DNA of 40,681 bases from Campylobacter concisus. GTDB lineage: Bacteria; Campylobacterota; Campylobacteria; Campylobacterales; Campylobacteraceae. Positions 18,959 to 27,681 of this stretch are shown piece by piece. The first letter of the stretch is position 1; each line of letters starts with the position of its first letter. A model generated the notes under the pieces. That model had not been told where the DNA came from. It saw nothing but the letters and a program-made list of their open reading frames with translations, and made no database searches. The position numbers and the translations under genes are program-made. Location of the stretch: assembly GCA_002092835.1 (NCBI GenBank), contig LVWL01000008.1, forward strand, positions 1-40,681, in the 5' to 3' direction.

Positions 18959-19836
18959 AAAATTTAAGCCCACAAAACAGAGCCGACATCGCACTCATCG
19001 TAGTTGCTATCGTTTGGGGAGCTACGTTTTTACCTATGGCAAACGCACTAAAAACAAATAGTGTCTTTGTCATGCTCCTTTGTAGATTTTTTATTTCCGC
19101 TATCTTTATGGGACTTATAGCATTTAAATTTTCTAAAATTTTTGATAAAAAAAGTGTGGTTTATGGCACTATTCTTGGCGTAGTTCTCTTTAGCTCATTT
19201 GTTGCTCAAACTTACGCCCTAAAGCTTACTTTTAGCTCAAGTGTTGCCTTTATTACAGGGCTTGAGTGTGTGATTGTGCCTTTTATGACAGCACTCATTT
19301 TTAAAAATAAAATAACCATTTTTGCTATTTTTGGTGCGCTTGTTGCCATTTTTGGACTATGGCTTTTAAGTGGAGCCACTCTTGCCTTAGGAGCTGGCGA
19401 GGCACTTGCCCTACTTTGTGCCATATTTTATGCACTTTACACAAGCTTAAATGGCCACTTTGTAAGAAAGTGCGAGCTTTATTTGCTTGTATTTGTGGTA
19501 TTTCTCACCGTCTCTTTACTCTCATTTGTCTTTGCATTTATTGAAGGTAGTGTGGTGCCAAATTACGATAGGGAATTTTTTATAGCAATTTTTATAACTA
19601 CATTTATTGGTACCATTTTTTGCTACTTTGTACAAACCATCGCTCAAAGATATACAACGGCTAGCAAAGCAGCTTTATTTTTCTGTCTTGAGCCAGTTTC
19701 TGCTGGCTTTATCGGCTATTTTTTCGCTGGTGAAAAGCTAACACTCATACAAATTTTTGGCGCAATCTTAATAATCTTTGGAGTTATCTTTAGCGAATTT
19801 GGTAAAAATTTTTTCTCTAGATCAAAACTAGTTTAA
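18955..19836 (+). CDS. EamA/DMT-family transporter
   Basis: A 293-residue inner membrane protein with ten hydrophobic segments arranged as two EamA repeats. The first begins IALIVVAIVWGATFLPM, and the second begins around GEALALLCAIFYALYTSLNG. The late TASKAALFFCLEPVSAGFIG and GAILIIFGVIFSE are typical for the drug/metabolite exporter superfamily. Members export amino acids or other small metabolites; the substrate cannot be read from sequence. It overlaps the DUF4197 gene by 4 bases and meets the convergent methyltransferase gene tail to tail. Confidence 0.9.
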   Translation: MKNLSPQNRADIALIVVAIVWGATFLPMANALKTNSVFVMLLCRFFISAIFMGLIAFKFSKIFDKKSVVYGTILGVVLFSSFVAQTYALKLTFSSSVAFITGLECVIVPFMTALIFKNKITIFAIFGALVAIFGLWLLSGATLALGAGEALALLCAIFYALYTSLNGHFVRKCELYLLVFVVFLTVSLLSFVFAFIEGSVVPNYDREFFIAIFITTFIGTIFCYFVQTIAQRYTTASKAALFFCLEPVSAGFIGYFFAGEKLTLIQIFGAILIIFGVIFSEFGKNFFSRSKLV

Positions 19837-20557
19837 AAGACAAAAAGCTTCATTTGAGAGTCAATTTTCTCGTCTATAAATTCGCCGTCAAATCTCTCTT
19901 TTAACATCGCTAAAACCACCTTTTCATCGTAGCTTTTAGCTCCGTTTATCTCAAGGTGCCAGCAGATATTCTCAGCAGCTTCTTGCACACTTCGTCTTGC
20001 GATCCTTGTTTCGTTTAAAATTTCACTCTTATAAGCTATACTTTGCTTATTTAGCCACGCTTCAAGCCTATTTACAACATTTTTTTGAGAGAGAGTGCGT
20101 CCAAATTTTTTAAAAATGGCTCAATCAAATCAGAGCTTCTAGGATTATCCCAGCCAAGATAGAGTCTTTGCTTTGCGATGCTATGAAATTTAGCGAAATC
20201 TTCATCGCTAGCAATCGCTGGACTCATCGTACAAATAGCGATATCAAAGTGCTTTGTAGGCTTAAATTCTCTCCAAGAGCAAACCTCGCTGGTTAAATTT
20301 GTCACGCCAAATCTTTTGGCATCTTCATTTAAAATTTCTATCATATTTTTTGAGCTATCAATGCCAGTTATATCTTTTGCAGTTTTTGACAAAAATATCG
20401 TCCAAACACCGGTACCACAGCCTATATCAAGAATTTCTTTACCGCTAAAATCAACTCCCCAAGCCAAGGCTTTACTATAAATTTGCTGCTGGATAGCGCT
20501 GATCTTGCCGTCAAATCTTTGGTAGTTTGACGCCTTTTTATCCCATAAATTTTGCAT
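19833..20557 (-). pseudogene. Class I SAM-dependent methyltransferase, one frameshift
   Basis: The frame 20072-20557 encodes the N-terminal 161 residues with the SAM-binding motif I EILDIGCGTGVWTIFLS near residue 40, an acidic residue at ITGIDSSKNMI and motif IV-like FDIAICTMSPAI. The frame then stops. One base added to the T run at 20106-20111 (minus-strand A run) joins it to a second frame reading KKFGRTLSQKNVVNRLEAWL and ending at 19833. The restored protein is 241 residues. I do not recognise the substrate; the fold suggests a small-molecule methyltransferase. It ends convergently on the EamA gene and is divergent from the thioesterase gene. The single-base, homopolymer nature of the break suggests sequence error. 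Confidence 0.8.
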
Positions 20558-20604
20558 TTTAGCTCCTTATTTTTTGGTTATAATTCTAGCAAAAAAGGCC
20601 AGAA

Positions 20605-20997
20605 ATGAAAGATTTTATCTACAAAGTAATAATCCCGCCACAAGCCATTGATATGCACGGACACATGAATAATGTCTATTATTTCACTCTTATGCAAGAG
20701 GCTGCATTTGCACATTCTGCCGCGGTTGGAGACACGGTCGAGGCGCAGTATAAAAGAGGCGAGATCTGGCTCATTAGAAAAAATGAAGCCAAATATATAA
20801 AAAGCGTAAAATTGATGGATGAGATAGAAATTTACACTTACACACAAGCTGAAGGCAAGGCGACTTCGTGTAGATATTTTGAGCTTAAAAAAGATGGTGA
20901 ACTAATAGCAACCGGCAAGACCGAGTTTGTTTATGTTGATCTAAAAACGAATCGTCCAAAAGCCATTCCAGCTGAGATCATTGCTCTTTACTCGTGA
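20605..20997 (+). CDS. Hot-dog fold acyl-CoA thioesterase (YbgC/FadM-like)
   Basis: A 130-residue single hot-dog domain. The active-site motif DMHGHMNNVYYF (Asp near residue 17, followed by HxxN) matches the 4-hydroxybenzoyl-CoA thioesterase group, including YbgC and FadM. The remainder has the expected strand pattern with IEIYTYTQAEGKATSCRYFEL. It probably hydrolyses acyl-CoA in the cytosol; chain length is unknown. It overlaps the 3' end of the Fur-family gene by 10 bases, tail to tail. Confidence 0.85.
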   Translation: MKDFIYKVIIPPQAIDMHGHMNNVYYFTLMQEAAFAHSAAVGDTVEAQYKRGEIWLIRKNEAKYIKSVKLMDEIEIYTYTQAEGKATSCRYFELKKDGELIATGKTEFVYVDLKTNRPKAIPAEIIALYS

Positions 20998-21347
20998 TCA
21001 CACTCATCACAAACGCCTTTTATCACGGCGCTTTTTATATTTTTAGCGATGTTTAGATGAGGCATATCGATGTTTGTGACTTTATGACAGACATCGCAGA
21101 TAAAGTACGCTTTTGCCTCATTTGCTAGTTCGTAGTAGCTTTTATGATTATTTTCAGTTTTTATGACAAGGCCCTTTTTTTCAAAAATTTCTATGCTTCT
21201 ATAAAAAGTAGTTTTATTTGCATTAAGGCTTTCTAAAATTTCATCATAACTTAATGGAGTTTTGGTATTTTGCAAAATTTCAACGAGCTTTATGCGAAAA
21301 GTAGTTGCCTTGATACTATGCTCTTCTAAGAAATTTCTTGCATTCAT
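20988..21347 (-). CDS. Fur-family regulator, probably Zur
   Basis: A 119-residue metalloregulator. An upstream in-frame ATG would add 17 residues, but ATG at 21347 has AAGG spaced correctly and starts at the conserved helix MNARNFLEEHSIKATTFR. The winged helix includes SYDEILESLNANKTTFYRSIEIFEKKGLV, the recognition helix region. The C-terminal part carries the structural zinc cysteines CDVCHK and CDEC. It lacks the His-rich regulatory segments of iron-sensing Fur and is divergent from znuA, with a perfect palindrome between them, so zinc-dependent repression of the znu genes is the best inference. PerR or another Fur paralogue is less likely. Confidence 0.8.
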   Translation of the reverse strand: MNARNFLEEHSIKATTFRIKLVEILQNTKTPLSYDEILESLNANKTTFYRSIEIFEKKGLVIKTENNHKSYYELANEAKAYFICDVCHKVTNIDMPHLNIAKNIKSAVIKGVCDECDHE

Positions 21348-21434
21348 CCTTGCCCTTTTTATTTTTTGTATATTAACGCTAAAAGTTTTAAATTTCATTT
21401 AAAAAGCACTATATTTAGGCTTTCGTTCTTTAAG

Positions 21435-21451
21435 TTGCAACCAAGTTGCAA
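21435..21451. promoter_or_regulatory. Candidate Zur operator
   Basis: TTGCAACCAAGTTGCAA is a perfect 7-3-7 inverted repeat in the 144-base gap between the divergent Fur-family gene and znuA, 41 bases before the znuA ATG. TATATTT (about 21410-21416) just upstream could be the -10 of znuA. Size and location fit a Fur-family dimer site. Confidence 0.55.
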
Positions 21452-21491
21452 TTTGCTAAACTTCCGCAATATTTTTTCAAATAAAGGAGAG

Positions 21492-22429
21492 ATGGTGAGA
21501 AAGATTTTTGTTTTTTTAGCAGTTTGCGCTTTGTCGCTTTTTGCAAAGCCAGTTGTTACGACTAGTATATTGCCTACAAAATTTTTTGTTGAGCAAATCG
21601 CTGGTGATACACTAAGTGTAAATACAATGGTTGGCAAAGGTGCTGATCCGCACACTTATGAGCCAAAGCCAAAACAGATGAAGGAGCTTGAAAAGAGTGA
21701 GCTTTACTTTGCTATTGGCATTGAGTTTGAAGATACTTGGCTAGAGCGTTTTTCAAAATCTTTTAAAAATTTACACATTGTAAAAACACAAGAAGGTATC
21801 GAAAAGATCGCTATGAGCGATGAACATGAGCATCATGAACATCACGAGCATCACGAGCACAAGCATGAGGGTGAGCATAAACATGAGCATCACGAGCATC
21901 ATAGCCATGACCACGAAGCTGGCGAACATCATCACCATCATCATGATGGCCTTGATCCGCACATTTGGCTTGATCCAGTTTTAGTAAAAACTCAAGCTGA
22001 TAATATTGCTAAGGCATTAATAGAGAAATTCCCGCAAAATGCAAAGCTCTATGAGGAAAATTTAGCTAAATTTAAAGCTAGTCTTGACGAGCTTGATAGC
22101 TTTATCAAAAATACTCTAAAAGATGTTAAAACTCGCGAATTTATCGTATATCACCCATCTTGGGGATATTTTGCAAAACGCTATAACTTAGAGCAAATCG
22201 CTATCGAGATAGAGGCAAAGAGCCAAAACCAGCTGAGCTAAAAGAGCTCATAGAAGAAGCTAAAGAGCACAGTGTAAAGGTCATTTTCGTGGCTCCACAG
22301 TTTCCAACAAAGGCTGCAAATTTAGTAGCAAAAGAGACTAGCTCAAAGGTCATAAGCATTGATCAGCTCCCAGAAAATTGGTTAGATGAGATGAAAAAAA
22401 CAGCAGAAATTTTTGCTAAGAGTCTATAA
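21492..22429 (+). pseudogene. znuA: Zinc ABC transporter binding protein ZnuA, one frameshift
   Basis: Periplasmic zinc-binding protein that delivers Zn2+ to ZnuBC. ATG at 21492 follows AAGGAGAG; the earlier in-frame start at 21366 lies in the promoter region and is rejected. A signal peptide (MVRKIFVFLAVCALSLFA) leads into the cluster A-I fold. Metal ligands are visible in DPHTYEPKP, DPHIWLDP, VYHPSWGYF and SIDQLPENW. A loop with 23 histidines in about 40 residues (roughly 21822-21952) precedes DPHIWLDP. The frame stops at 22241, but adding one G to GG at 22214-22215 restores EGKEPKPAELKEL and continues to TAA at 22427-22429, giving 312 residues. It is the first gene of znuA-nicO-znuC-znuB. 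Sequence error is likely. Confidence 0.88.
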
Positions 22430-22432
22430 AAG

Positions 22433-23938
22433 ATGTTAGCACGCCTGATTGTCATTTGCTTATTTGCTATAAATGCCTTCGGGTGTGCTCTTTGCTCGCT
22501 TTATAGCCCAACCGCTCACGTGAGCGTGAAATTTGATTCAAATGAAAACAATATCTCTACAATTGCTTTTTCTTGGACATTTTCGCAAAATTTCTCAGAG
22601 CTTATGAGGCAAAATTTTGACCTAAATCAGGATGAAAAGATAGATGAAAGCGAGATCAAAAAGATCCGCTTAAATTTACTTGATTATCTTGTGCCAAGGC
22701 ATTATTTAACGAATATTGAGTACTTTTACAAAGATGAAAATGCTACAAAACTTGAGTTAAATTTAAAAAAGTATAAACTCTATTTTGATGAGGGTAGATT
22801 AAAATTTGACGTTAGTTTTAAGACAAATTTGCTTATCAAAGATGGCTTTGTGGTGTCTGTCGAAATGGACGATAAAGAGGGATATTTTAATTTTAAATTT
22901 ACACAAAACAACGCATTTTTGGTATCAGATCAGTTTTGGACGATACCAAATCCAAACGCAAATTTAATATTTTTTACATTTTCAAGTAAAGCTGCAGCCA
23001 AAGCTCATAACGAAAAACCTGCATTAAAAGAGCTTCTAAAAGAGCCAAACTCGGTAAATTTTGAAGATGAAAATTTAAGCCAGATCGATAAGATCGATGA
23101 GGCCAAGTTTGATCTTGTTTCAAAAACAAGTCTAAGCATGCTTGATAGATTAAAGCAAATTCTAAGAAATTTTGATCAAAAAAGTCCGCTCACTCTGCTA
23201 TTTTTAGCGCTCATATCATTTGGTTATGGCTTTTTACACGCTGCATCTGCGGGGCATGGCAAGGTGCTTACAAGCTCTTATTTTGCCGCAACTGGTGGAA
23301 GCTACGCCAAAGCCTTTTTCTTCTCTTTAAAGATCGGATTTTTACATGTTGTGGGTGCTTTTATCTTTGTGCTTGCTAGTTTTATGATGTTGCGTGAGAT
23401 CAGTAGCGATCTGACAAAAGATACAGCAAGCGTTACGACAGCATTTTCTGGCGTTATTATCTTTTTTGTAGCGATTTTTATGCTTTATAAAAAGGTCAAA
23501 ATTTATTTTTCAAGCAAAAAAGAGTTAAATAAATTTTATATTTTTAGTTCAAGCTTAAGTCAAAATTTGAGTAAAAATACAAAATTTACTAGCGACTGTG
23601 GCTGTAATATCTGTACTACAAAAAAACCAAAAAGCAAAGAAGAATGGCTAGTTGCAGCTGCTGCGGCACTTATTCCTTGTCCTGGCACGATACTTGTCTT
23701 TGTGCTAGCAAATGAGCTAGGTAGCTACTTTGCAGGCATTATAAGCGGCCTATTTATGGCGCTTGGCATGAGCGCAGTGATATTTTTAGCGGCTGTTTTT
23801 GGAGCCAAGATAAATGAGAGCACAAACATTAAGTTAAAAAAGTTTAAAATCTATGCCGAATTTATGGCTCTTAGCGTTATGCTTTGGCTTGGACTTTTTA
23901 TTTTTACTACGACATTTACGCAAAAGAGTCTGTTTTGA
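22433..23938 (+). CDS. DUF1007 and NicO-type metal permease fusion
   Basis: A 501-residue inner membrane protein. After a signal peptide, residues about 18-200 are a periplasmic domain of the DUF1007 type that contains a textbook EF-hand loop, DLNQDEKIDESE (residues 63-74). From about residue 255, six or so membrane helices form a NicO/RcnA-like permease with GFLHAASAGHGKVLTSSY, ALIPCPGTILVF and GLFMALGMSAVI. A cytosolic loop has DCGCNIC, a possible metal site. NicO proteins move nickel or cobalt; here the gene lies 3 bases after znuA and overlaps znuC by 4, so its partner metal is probably zinc or its expression is zinc-controlled. Direction of transport is not decidable from sequence. Confidence 0.82.
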   Translation: MLARLIVICLFAINAFGCALCSLYSPTAHVSVKFDSNENNISTIAFSWTFSQNFSELMRQNFDLNQDEKIDESEIKKIRLNLLDYLVPRHYLTNIEYFYKDENATKLELNLKKYKLYFDEGRLKFDVSFKTNLLIKDGFVVSVEMDDKEGYFNFKFTQNNAFLVSDQFWTIPNPNANLIFFTFSSKAAAKAHNEKPALKELLKEPNSVNFEDENLSQIDKIDEAKFDLVSKTSLSMLDRLKQILRNFDQKSPLTLLFLALISFGYGFLHAASAGHGKVLTSSYFAATGGSYAKAFFFSLKIGFLHVVGAFIFVLASFMMLREISSDLTKDTASVTTAFSGVIIFFVAIFMLYKKVKIYFSSKKELNKFYIFSSSLSQNLSKNTKFTSDCGCNICTTKKPKSKEEWLVAAAAALIPCPGTILVFVLANELGSYFAGIISGLFMALGMSAVIFLAAVFGAKINESTNIKLKKFKIYAEFMALSVMLWLGLFIFTTTFTQKSLF

Positions 23939-24720
23939 AAGAAATTATAAAAATTAGAAATTTAAACTTTAGCTACGATAAGCAAGTGGTTTTAGAAGGT
24001 ATCAATTTAGATTATAGTAGCGATGAATTTTTAGCTATCATCGGTCCAAATGGTGGCGGTAAAAGTACGCTTTTAAAGCTTATTTTAGGGCTACTTAAGC
24101 CTCAAAGTGGCGAGGTAAAGCTCTTTGGAAAAGAGCCAAGCGAAGTCAGTAAATTTATAGGTTATGTGCCTCAAAATTTTCTCTCAAATCAAAGCTTTCC
24201 GATGATGGTTTTAGAAGTAGTTTTAATGGGGCTAATCAATAAAAAAATTTTTGGTTTTTACTCGCGAGCTGAGAAACAAATGGCTCTTGCAGCCCTTGAG
24301 AAAGTTGGCATGAAAGAATTTGCAAGCGCTAGAATTGGCGAGCTAAGCGGTGGCCAAAGACAGCGTGTATATATCGCAAGAGCACTTTGTGCAAATGCGA
24401 AGGTTCTCGTTTTAGACGAGCCAACAGCTAGTATCGACACAAAGGGCCAGGCTGAAATTTATGAAATTTTAAAAAATATAAATGCAAGCGGTGTTGGCGT
24501 AGTCTTGGTAAGTCACGATCTAAATATCGTGCTAAATTATGCTACAAAAATCGCCTATGTGAGTAAAAATTTACATATCCATAAAACTCATGAAGATACT
24601 GCAAAAAGAGAATTTATAGAGCATTTAGCAAAATCTCATAGCCATTTTTGCGATGTCGAGATCGCACTTGGCGAATGTGAGTGCAAAATCAAAAGTAATG
24701 TTTTTAAGATAAAGAGATAA
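23935..24720 (+). CDS. znuC: Zinc ABC transporter ATP-binding protein ZnuC
   Basis: ATPase subunit of the zinc importer. TTG at 23935 inside TTGA, overlapping the stop of the NicO gene, is the likely start; a longer frame from 23884 lies inside that gene and adds only non-conserved residues. The protein is 261 residues with Walker A GPNGGGKSTLLKL, Q-loop YVPQNF, ABC signature LSGGQRQRVYIARAL, Walker B VLVLDEPTASID and switch His in LVSHD. The C-terminal tail contains HSHFCDVEIALGECECK, a cluster of His and Cys unusual for an ABC ATPase core. Confidence 0.93.
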   Translation: MKEIIKIRNLNFSYDKQVVLEGINLDYSSDEFLAIIGPNGGGKSTLLKLILGLLKPQSGEVKLFGKEPSEVSKFIGYVPQNFLSNQSFPMMVLEVVLMGLINKKIFGFYSRAEKQMALAALEKVGMKEFASARIGELSGGQRQRVYIARALCANAKVLVLDEPTASIDTKGQAEIYEILKNINASGVGVVLVSHDLNIVLNYATKIAYVSKNLHIHKTHEDTAKREFIEHLAKSHSHFCDVEIALGECECKIKSNVFKIKR

Positions 24721-24721
24721 A

Positions 24722-25528
24722 ATGAGTGAAATTTTAGAGTTAAATTTTATGCAAAATGCCTTTATTGCTGGCATCTTAGTTAGTATCATTTGTGGGCTCA
24801 TAGGCTCGCTCGTTGTTATAAATAAAATGACTTTTATCGCTGGCGGCATCGCGCACGGAGCGTATGGCGGCATCGGACTTGCCTTTTTCTTCTCGCTTGA
24901 ACCACTTCTTGGCGCTAGTATATTTTCACTCTTTTTAGCCCTTATAATCGCCACTATCACGTTAAAAGATAAAACCAACATCGACTCAGTTATCGGTGCT
25001 ATTTGGGCATTTGGCATGGCTATTGGCATCATTTTTATCGATTTAACTCCGGGATACAATGCCGATCTTATGAGTTATCTTTTTGGCTCTATCTTAGCAG
25101 TAAGCGGGCAAGATATAACATTTATGAGTATTTTAGATATCTTATTTTTAGCACTCATTGCCCTTTTTTACCGTCAATTTGTAGCTATTAGCTTTGATGC
25201 AGAGTTTGCAAAGTTGCGCGGTGTAAATACAACATTTTTTCACTATTTATTAGTGTGCATGATGGCACTTTGCGTGGTGGCTACGATTCGTGTTGTTGGG
25301 CTTATTTTAGTCATCGCTCTTCTTACTATACCGCCATATTTAGCACAAATTTTTGCCAAAAGACTGGGGCTGATGATGCTAATCTCTACTGTCTTTTCAG
25401 TCGTTTTTTGCTTTAGCGGTCTATTTATTAGCTTTTATTTTAACCTAACAGGCGGAGCTAGCATAATCTTAGTTGCTTCACTTTGCTTTTTTGCTTTTTG
25501 TTTTAAATTTAAAAGCTTACGTCAGTAG
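24722..25528 (+). CDS. znuB: Zinc ABC transporter permease ZnuB
   Basis: A 268-residue ABC-3 family membrane subunit with about eight helices. The family segment GLIGSLVVINKMTFIAGGIAHGAYGGIGLAFF near residue 25 and the coupling region RVVGLILVIALLTIPPYLAQI near 195 are well conserved. Together with ZnuA and ZnuC it forms the high-affinity zinc importer. It starts one base after znuC and ends overlapping the convergent MATE gene by 20 bases. Confidence 0.93.
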   Translation: MSEILELNFMQNAFIAGILVSIICGLIGSLVVINKMTFIAGGIAHGAYGGIGLAFFFSLEPLLGASIFSLFLALIIATITLKDKTNIDSVIGAIWAFGMAIGIIFIDLTPGYNADLMSYLFGSILAVSGQDITFMSILDILFLALIALFYRQFVAISFDAEFAKLRGVNTTFFHYLLVCMMALCVVATIRVVGLILVIALLTIPPYLAQIFAKRLGLMMLISTVFSVVFCFSGLFISFYFNLTGGASIILVASLCFFAFCFKFKSLRQ

Positions 25529-26840
25529 CCATTCTTAACTGATAAAGCGTCCAAAAGACAAAACAAATGGCTGTGAGATAAACACTAAAAAATAGGGCCA
25601 ACCATATAAATTTTATCTCAAGACCAAAATAAAAAACTACCGCGTAAAAAAGTGATCCTTGAAGCACAAATTGCCTAAATCCATTTAGCAAAAAGATGGC
25701 CACTGGGCGTTTTATAGCCTGAAGAGTGCTGCCTGAGACATTTATCGTACCATAAGCTACGTAAGCAAGAGAATTTATACCAAGATAAAGCCCTGCTATC
25801 TCCAAAACTGCCGGCGTATCATCAAAAATTCTTATCATATCTTCACCAAAAAATCTAATAAAAACACAAGCAAATACACAATAAATAAGCAAAAAAAGAA
25901 GCGAAATTTTATAGCATTGCTTAGCTCTTTTAAAATTTTTAGCACCATAGTTTCTTGAAACGATACTTAAAACTGCTGCGGCCATACCAATGGTAGGCAA
26001 TACCAAAATTTGCTCTATCCTTAAAGCTATACCATATCCTGCTACGGCATTTACACCATAGTAGCTTATAAATTTTAAAAGTACAAGTGAGCCAAGCGAC
26101 ATCGATAGATAGTTTAAGCAAGCTGGTAGAGCTTGCTTTGTAATCTTTGCCCAAATGCTAAAATTTGGCACAAAATAGCTTAAATTTCTTGGCTCGATCA
26201 TCTTAGCTTTTTTAACTTTTACAAAAAGGTAGATCATGCCCAAAAGCTGAACACTAGCTGTTGCTAGAGCAAGTCCTTTTACGCCAAGATCCAAAATGAA
26301 TGCAAAAAAATAGCAAAAAGATGCGTTGATAAAAAGGCCATAAAATAGCCAATTGCGGTAACTTTTTGTATCTCCAAGTGCTACAAGCACTCCGTTTAGA
26401 GATTTGATAATCAAGAAAAATGGTGCAGCAAGAAAGATAACACCTGCGTAATCAAGTGCCTCTTTTAAATAGTGATGATCAGCCCCTAAAAAAGTGAGTA
26501 AATTTGGTGCTAAAAAATAGCCACAAAACCCCATAAAAATAGCAAATACCAGCACAAAGATAATTCCATTTGCTGCATAAAATTTAGCCATTTTTATCTT
26601 TCCTGCTCCAAGACTATTGCCTATTAGCGCAGTTAGTGCTGAGCCAAAACCAAGCCCAATGCCTACAATACTTAGATAAAGCAAAAAGCTCATAGCCATA
26701 CCAGCTACGGCAAGGGTAGAAATTCTTGCTGCAAAAAATGTGCCCGCGACGTTATAAAGAGTATTAAACATCATTGCGGTGCCAGCTGGAAGCGAAAGCG
26801 AAATGATGAGCTTATTTAACGGGTCTTTTAGTAAATCCAT
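25509..26840 (-). CDS. MATE-family multidrug/sodium antiporter
   Basis: A 443-residue polytopic membrane protein with 12 hydrophobic segments in two halves. Signatures of the NorM/MATE family are the N-terminal PLNKLIISLSLPAGTAMMFNTLYNV, GFGSALTALIGNSLGAGK near residue 60 and the second-half GMAAAVLSIVSRNYGAKN near 285. It would export cationic drugs or metabolites in exchange for Na+ or H+. It stands alone on the minus strand, convergent with znuB, and the tail-to-tail overlap leaves no room for a separate terminator. Confidence 0.92.
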   Translation of the reverse strand: MDLLKDPLNKLIISLSLPAGTAMMFNTLYNVAGTFFAARISTLAVAGMAMSFLLYLSIVGIGLGFGSALTALIGNSLGAGKIKMAKFYAANGIIFVLVFAIFMGFCGYFLAPNLLTFLGADHHYLKEALDYAGVIFLAAPFFLIIKSLNGVLVALGDTKSYRNWLFYGLFINASFCYFFAFILDLGVKGLALATASVQLLGMIYLFVKVKKAKMIEPRNLSYFVPNFSIWAKITKQALPACLNYLSMSLGSLVLLKFISYYGVNAVAGYGIALRIEQILVLPTIGMAAAVLSIVSRNYGAKNFKRAKQCYKISLLFLLIYCVFACVFIRFFGEDMIRIFDDTPAVLEIAGLYLGINSLAYVAYGTINVSGSTLQAIKRPVAIFLLNGFRQFVLQGSLFYAVVFYFGLEIKFIWLALFFSVYLTAICFVFWTLYQLRMATDVSF

Positions 26841-27062
26841 GGCTTGATTTTACGTTTTTTATCTTTAAAATTTGTAAAGGATAAAATCAACTAAATTTAA
26901 TAAAAAGCCATTACCTATTAGTATAAGTTAGGATTGATACCTTTTGGCAACGCATTAAATCTTAGAAAGCTTATTTTTATGTATATAAATTATTTGTGTA
27001 AAAATTTGTATTTCTATTAGTCTTTGTTATATTAAAAATTTAGTAGGACAAAAATCATAAAA

Positions 27063-27082
27063 AGCAAGGAAAATACCTTGCT
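27063..27082 (-). terminator. Rho-independent terminator of the prepilin gene
   Basis: On the minus strand, AGCAAGG and CCTTGCT form a perfect 7-bp stem with a 6-base loop (TATTTT), followed by TTTTTATGATTTTT. It lies 7 bases beyond the prepilin stop. Clear intrinsic terminator layout. Confidence 0.8.
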
Positions 27083-27089
27083 AAAAATT

Positions 27090-27539
27090 TTATTTATATT
27101 TTATGCCCATGCCACCGAATTTAAGTGTATTAGCTGTCTTGTTGTCGGTAGTACTTTCGATTAAGGCTTTAACATCCACTAAGCCTGGCAAGCCCCAAAC
27201 TTGTTTACAAAGACCGCCTGTTTTTATAGTTATTCCTATCTCACCAGTAGTATTATTTCCAGGACGTACTTCTAAACACTCATCATCTTTTGCTTTTACT
27301 GGTGTTTTTACATTTGACATTTTTTTGACAGCTTTGTTAATATCCGAATCAGTAGCAAATTCACCTTGCGAAGTATAGTAAGAACCCAAGTCCGAAATAA
27401 GTGTTTGTATATTTGAAGCAGTTTTTGATATCTCTGCATCATCCCTTGTTGCAGCTAATTTCGGTATAGCAACCGCAGCTAATATGCCCAATATAACGAT
27501 CACGAAGATCAACTCAATCATCGTAAAGCCTTTTTTCAT
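27090..27539 (-). CDS. Type IV prepilin-like/pseudopilin protein
   Basis: A 149-residue protein with a type III signal. The leader MKKG ends at the prepilin peptidase site G/FTMIEL (Glu at +5), followed by the hydrophobic helix VIVILGILAAVAIPKL. The C-terminal globular part has two cysteines (DECLEV and GLCKQV) that could form the D-loop disulphide. Size and organisation resemble GspG/PilE-like (pseudo)pilins used in transformation or type II secretion; Campylobacter uses a transformed type II-like system for DNA uptake. It stands alone with a strong GGGAGGAG ribosome binding site and its own terminator. No peptidase or assembly ATPase is nearby. Confidence 0.88.
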   Translation of the reverse strand: MKKGFTMIELIFVIVILGILAAVAIPKLAATRDDAEISKTASNIQTLISDLGSYYTSQGEFATDSDINKAVKKMSNVKTPVKAKDDECLEVRPGNNTTGEIGITIKTGGLCKQVWGLPGLVDVKALIESTTDNKTANTLKFGGMGIKYK

Positions 27540-27681
27540 GACTTCTCCTCCCTGAAATATAAATATTTTCTAAATCGAGCGAATTGTATCATAAATTTCA
27601 AAAAAACAATAAAATAATGTACTATATAAAAAATCAAAAATTTGCCGATATAAAAAAGAAAATTAAAAATTTAGGGGCGTT

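Noticed and set aside
21366-21491. Longer ZnuA start at 21366
   Set aside because: It would place 42 non-conserved residues ahead of a good signal peptide and across the operator; ATG at 21492 has a strong ribosome binding site.
21771-21962. Methionine-rich minus-strand ORF
   Set aside because: It is the antisense shadow of the histidine-rich ZnuA loop: CAT codons read as ATG on the other strand.
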